Shown in pieces: positions 62,817 through 64,000 of a stretch of 64,000 nucleotides of DNA. The DNA comes from Pseudoduganella lutea. GTDB lineage: Bacteria > Pseudomonadota > Gammaproteobacteria > Burkholderiales > Burkholderiaceae_D. The notes under the pieces were generated by a model, which saw only the letters and a list, made by a program, of their open reading frames with translations, had not been told where the DNA came from and did not search any database. The DNA is taken from positions 1,798,001 through 1,862,000 of the forward strand of contig NZ_CP035913.1 in the NCBI RefSeq assembly GCF_004209755.1, written 5' to 3'. Position 1 is the stretch's first letter; each line of letters begins with the position of its first letter. The position numbers and the translations under genes were made by a program.

Positions 62817-62827
62817 TTGCTGTCCTT

Positions 62828-64000
<1,173 letters not shown>

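Overview
This is a high-GC (by eye, mid-60s percent) bacterial chromosome segment. Its gene content and protein families best fit a betaproteobacterium of the Oxalobacteraceae, close to Massilia/Pseudoduganella/Duganella. The clues are a glnA-ntrB-ntrC nitrogen cassette, PHA storage genes, RsxB-nth, rplU-rpmA-obgE-proB, an ispB-type prenyl synthase, a PEP-CTERM protein, plant-polysaccharide hydrolases and families of palindromic repeats. The genus is an inference. The window holds no rRNA, no CRISPR array and no recognisable transposase; it has one tRNA (Pro, CGG).

Layout. 1-5.1 kb: ntrC, ntrB, a DUF4124 gene and glnA, all minus strand, with a clear sigma-54 promoter and two NtrC-like sites upstream of glnA. 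5.1-13.3 kb: rhodanese, TonB-dependent receptor, membrane TAXI protein and a large class A penicillin-binding protein. 13.6-19.7 kb: small housekeeping genes (CinA-like, EI24, FKBP, lipoprotein, anti-sigma-like, HU, ACBP, PHA granule-associated, Na+/H+ antiporter). 19.9-24.9 kb: an M4-like metalloprotease with an emfourin-like inhibitor, fdxA plus ferredoxin-NADP reductase, and intracellular PHA depolymerase. 25-32 kb: periplasmic binding protein, rsxB-nth, proB, obgE, rpmA, rplU and the divergent ispB. 32.2-35.7 kb: a FadR-type regulator and a GH105-DUF4861 pair carrying two FadR-like operators. 36.3-39.5 kb: tRNA-Pro followed by a two-gene accessory unit (DUF2278/lamin-tail protein and a ComEC-like metallo-beta-lactamase protein). 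39.5-51.2 kb: ABC exporter, MFS transporter, acyl-CoA synthetase, PEP-CTERM protein, GH9 cellulase with a LacI-type operator, DUF6622, a LuxR solo and GH2. 51.4-57.4 kb: an overlapping six-gene stressosome operon (RsbR, RsbS, RsbT, RsbT/X fusion, two hybrid histidine kinases). 57.4-64 kb: a collapsed S9 peptidase pseudogene, two LysR regulators, a TauE/SafE exporter, a CAT-like acetyltransferase and the reductive pyrimidine/hydantoin pair (amidohydrolase plus dihydropyrimidinase, the latter cut by the window end).

Cross-cutting signals. Several families of long palindromic intergenic repeats recur. The largest, with core GTGTCNGACAC, occurs as hairpins whose two arms change together from copy to copy while a 9-nt loop stays similar. 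Most copies lie between convergent genes, as expected of REP/BIME-like elements; no RAYT transposase gene is present here. The candidates most worth a second look are these repeats, the lamin-tail/metallo-beta-lactamase pair beside tRNA-Pro, the protease-emfourin pair and the stressosome wired to hybrid kinases.
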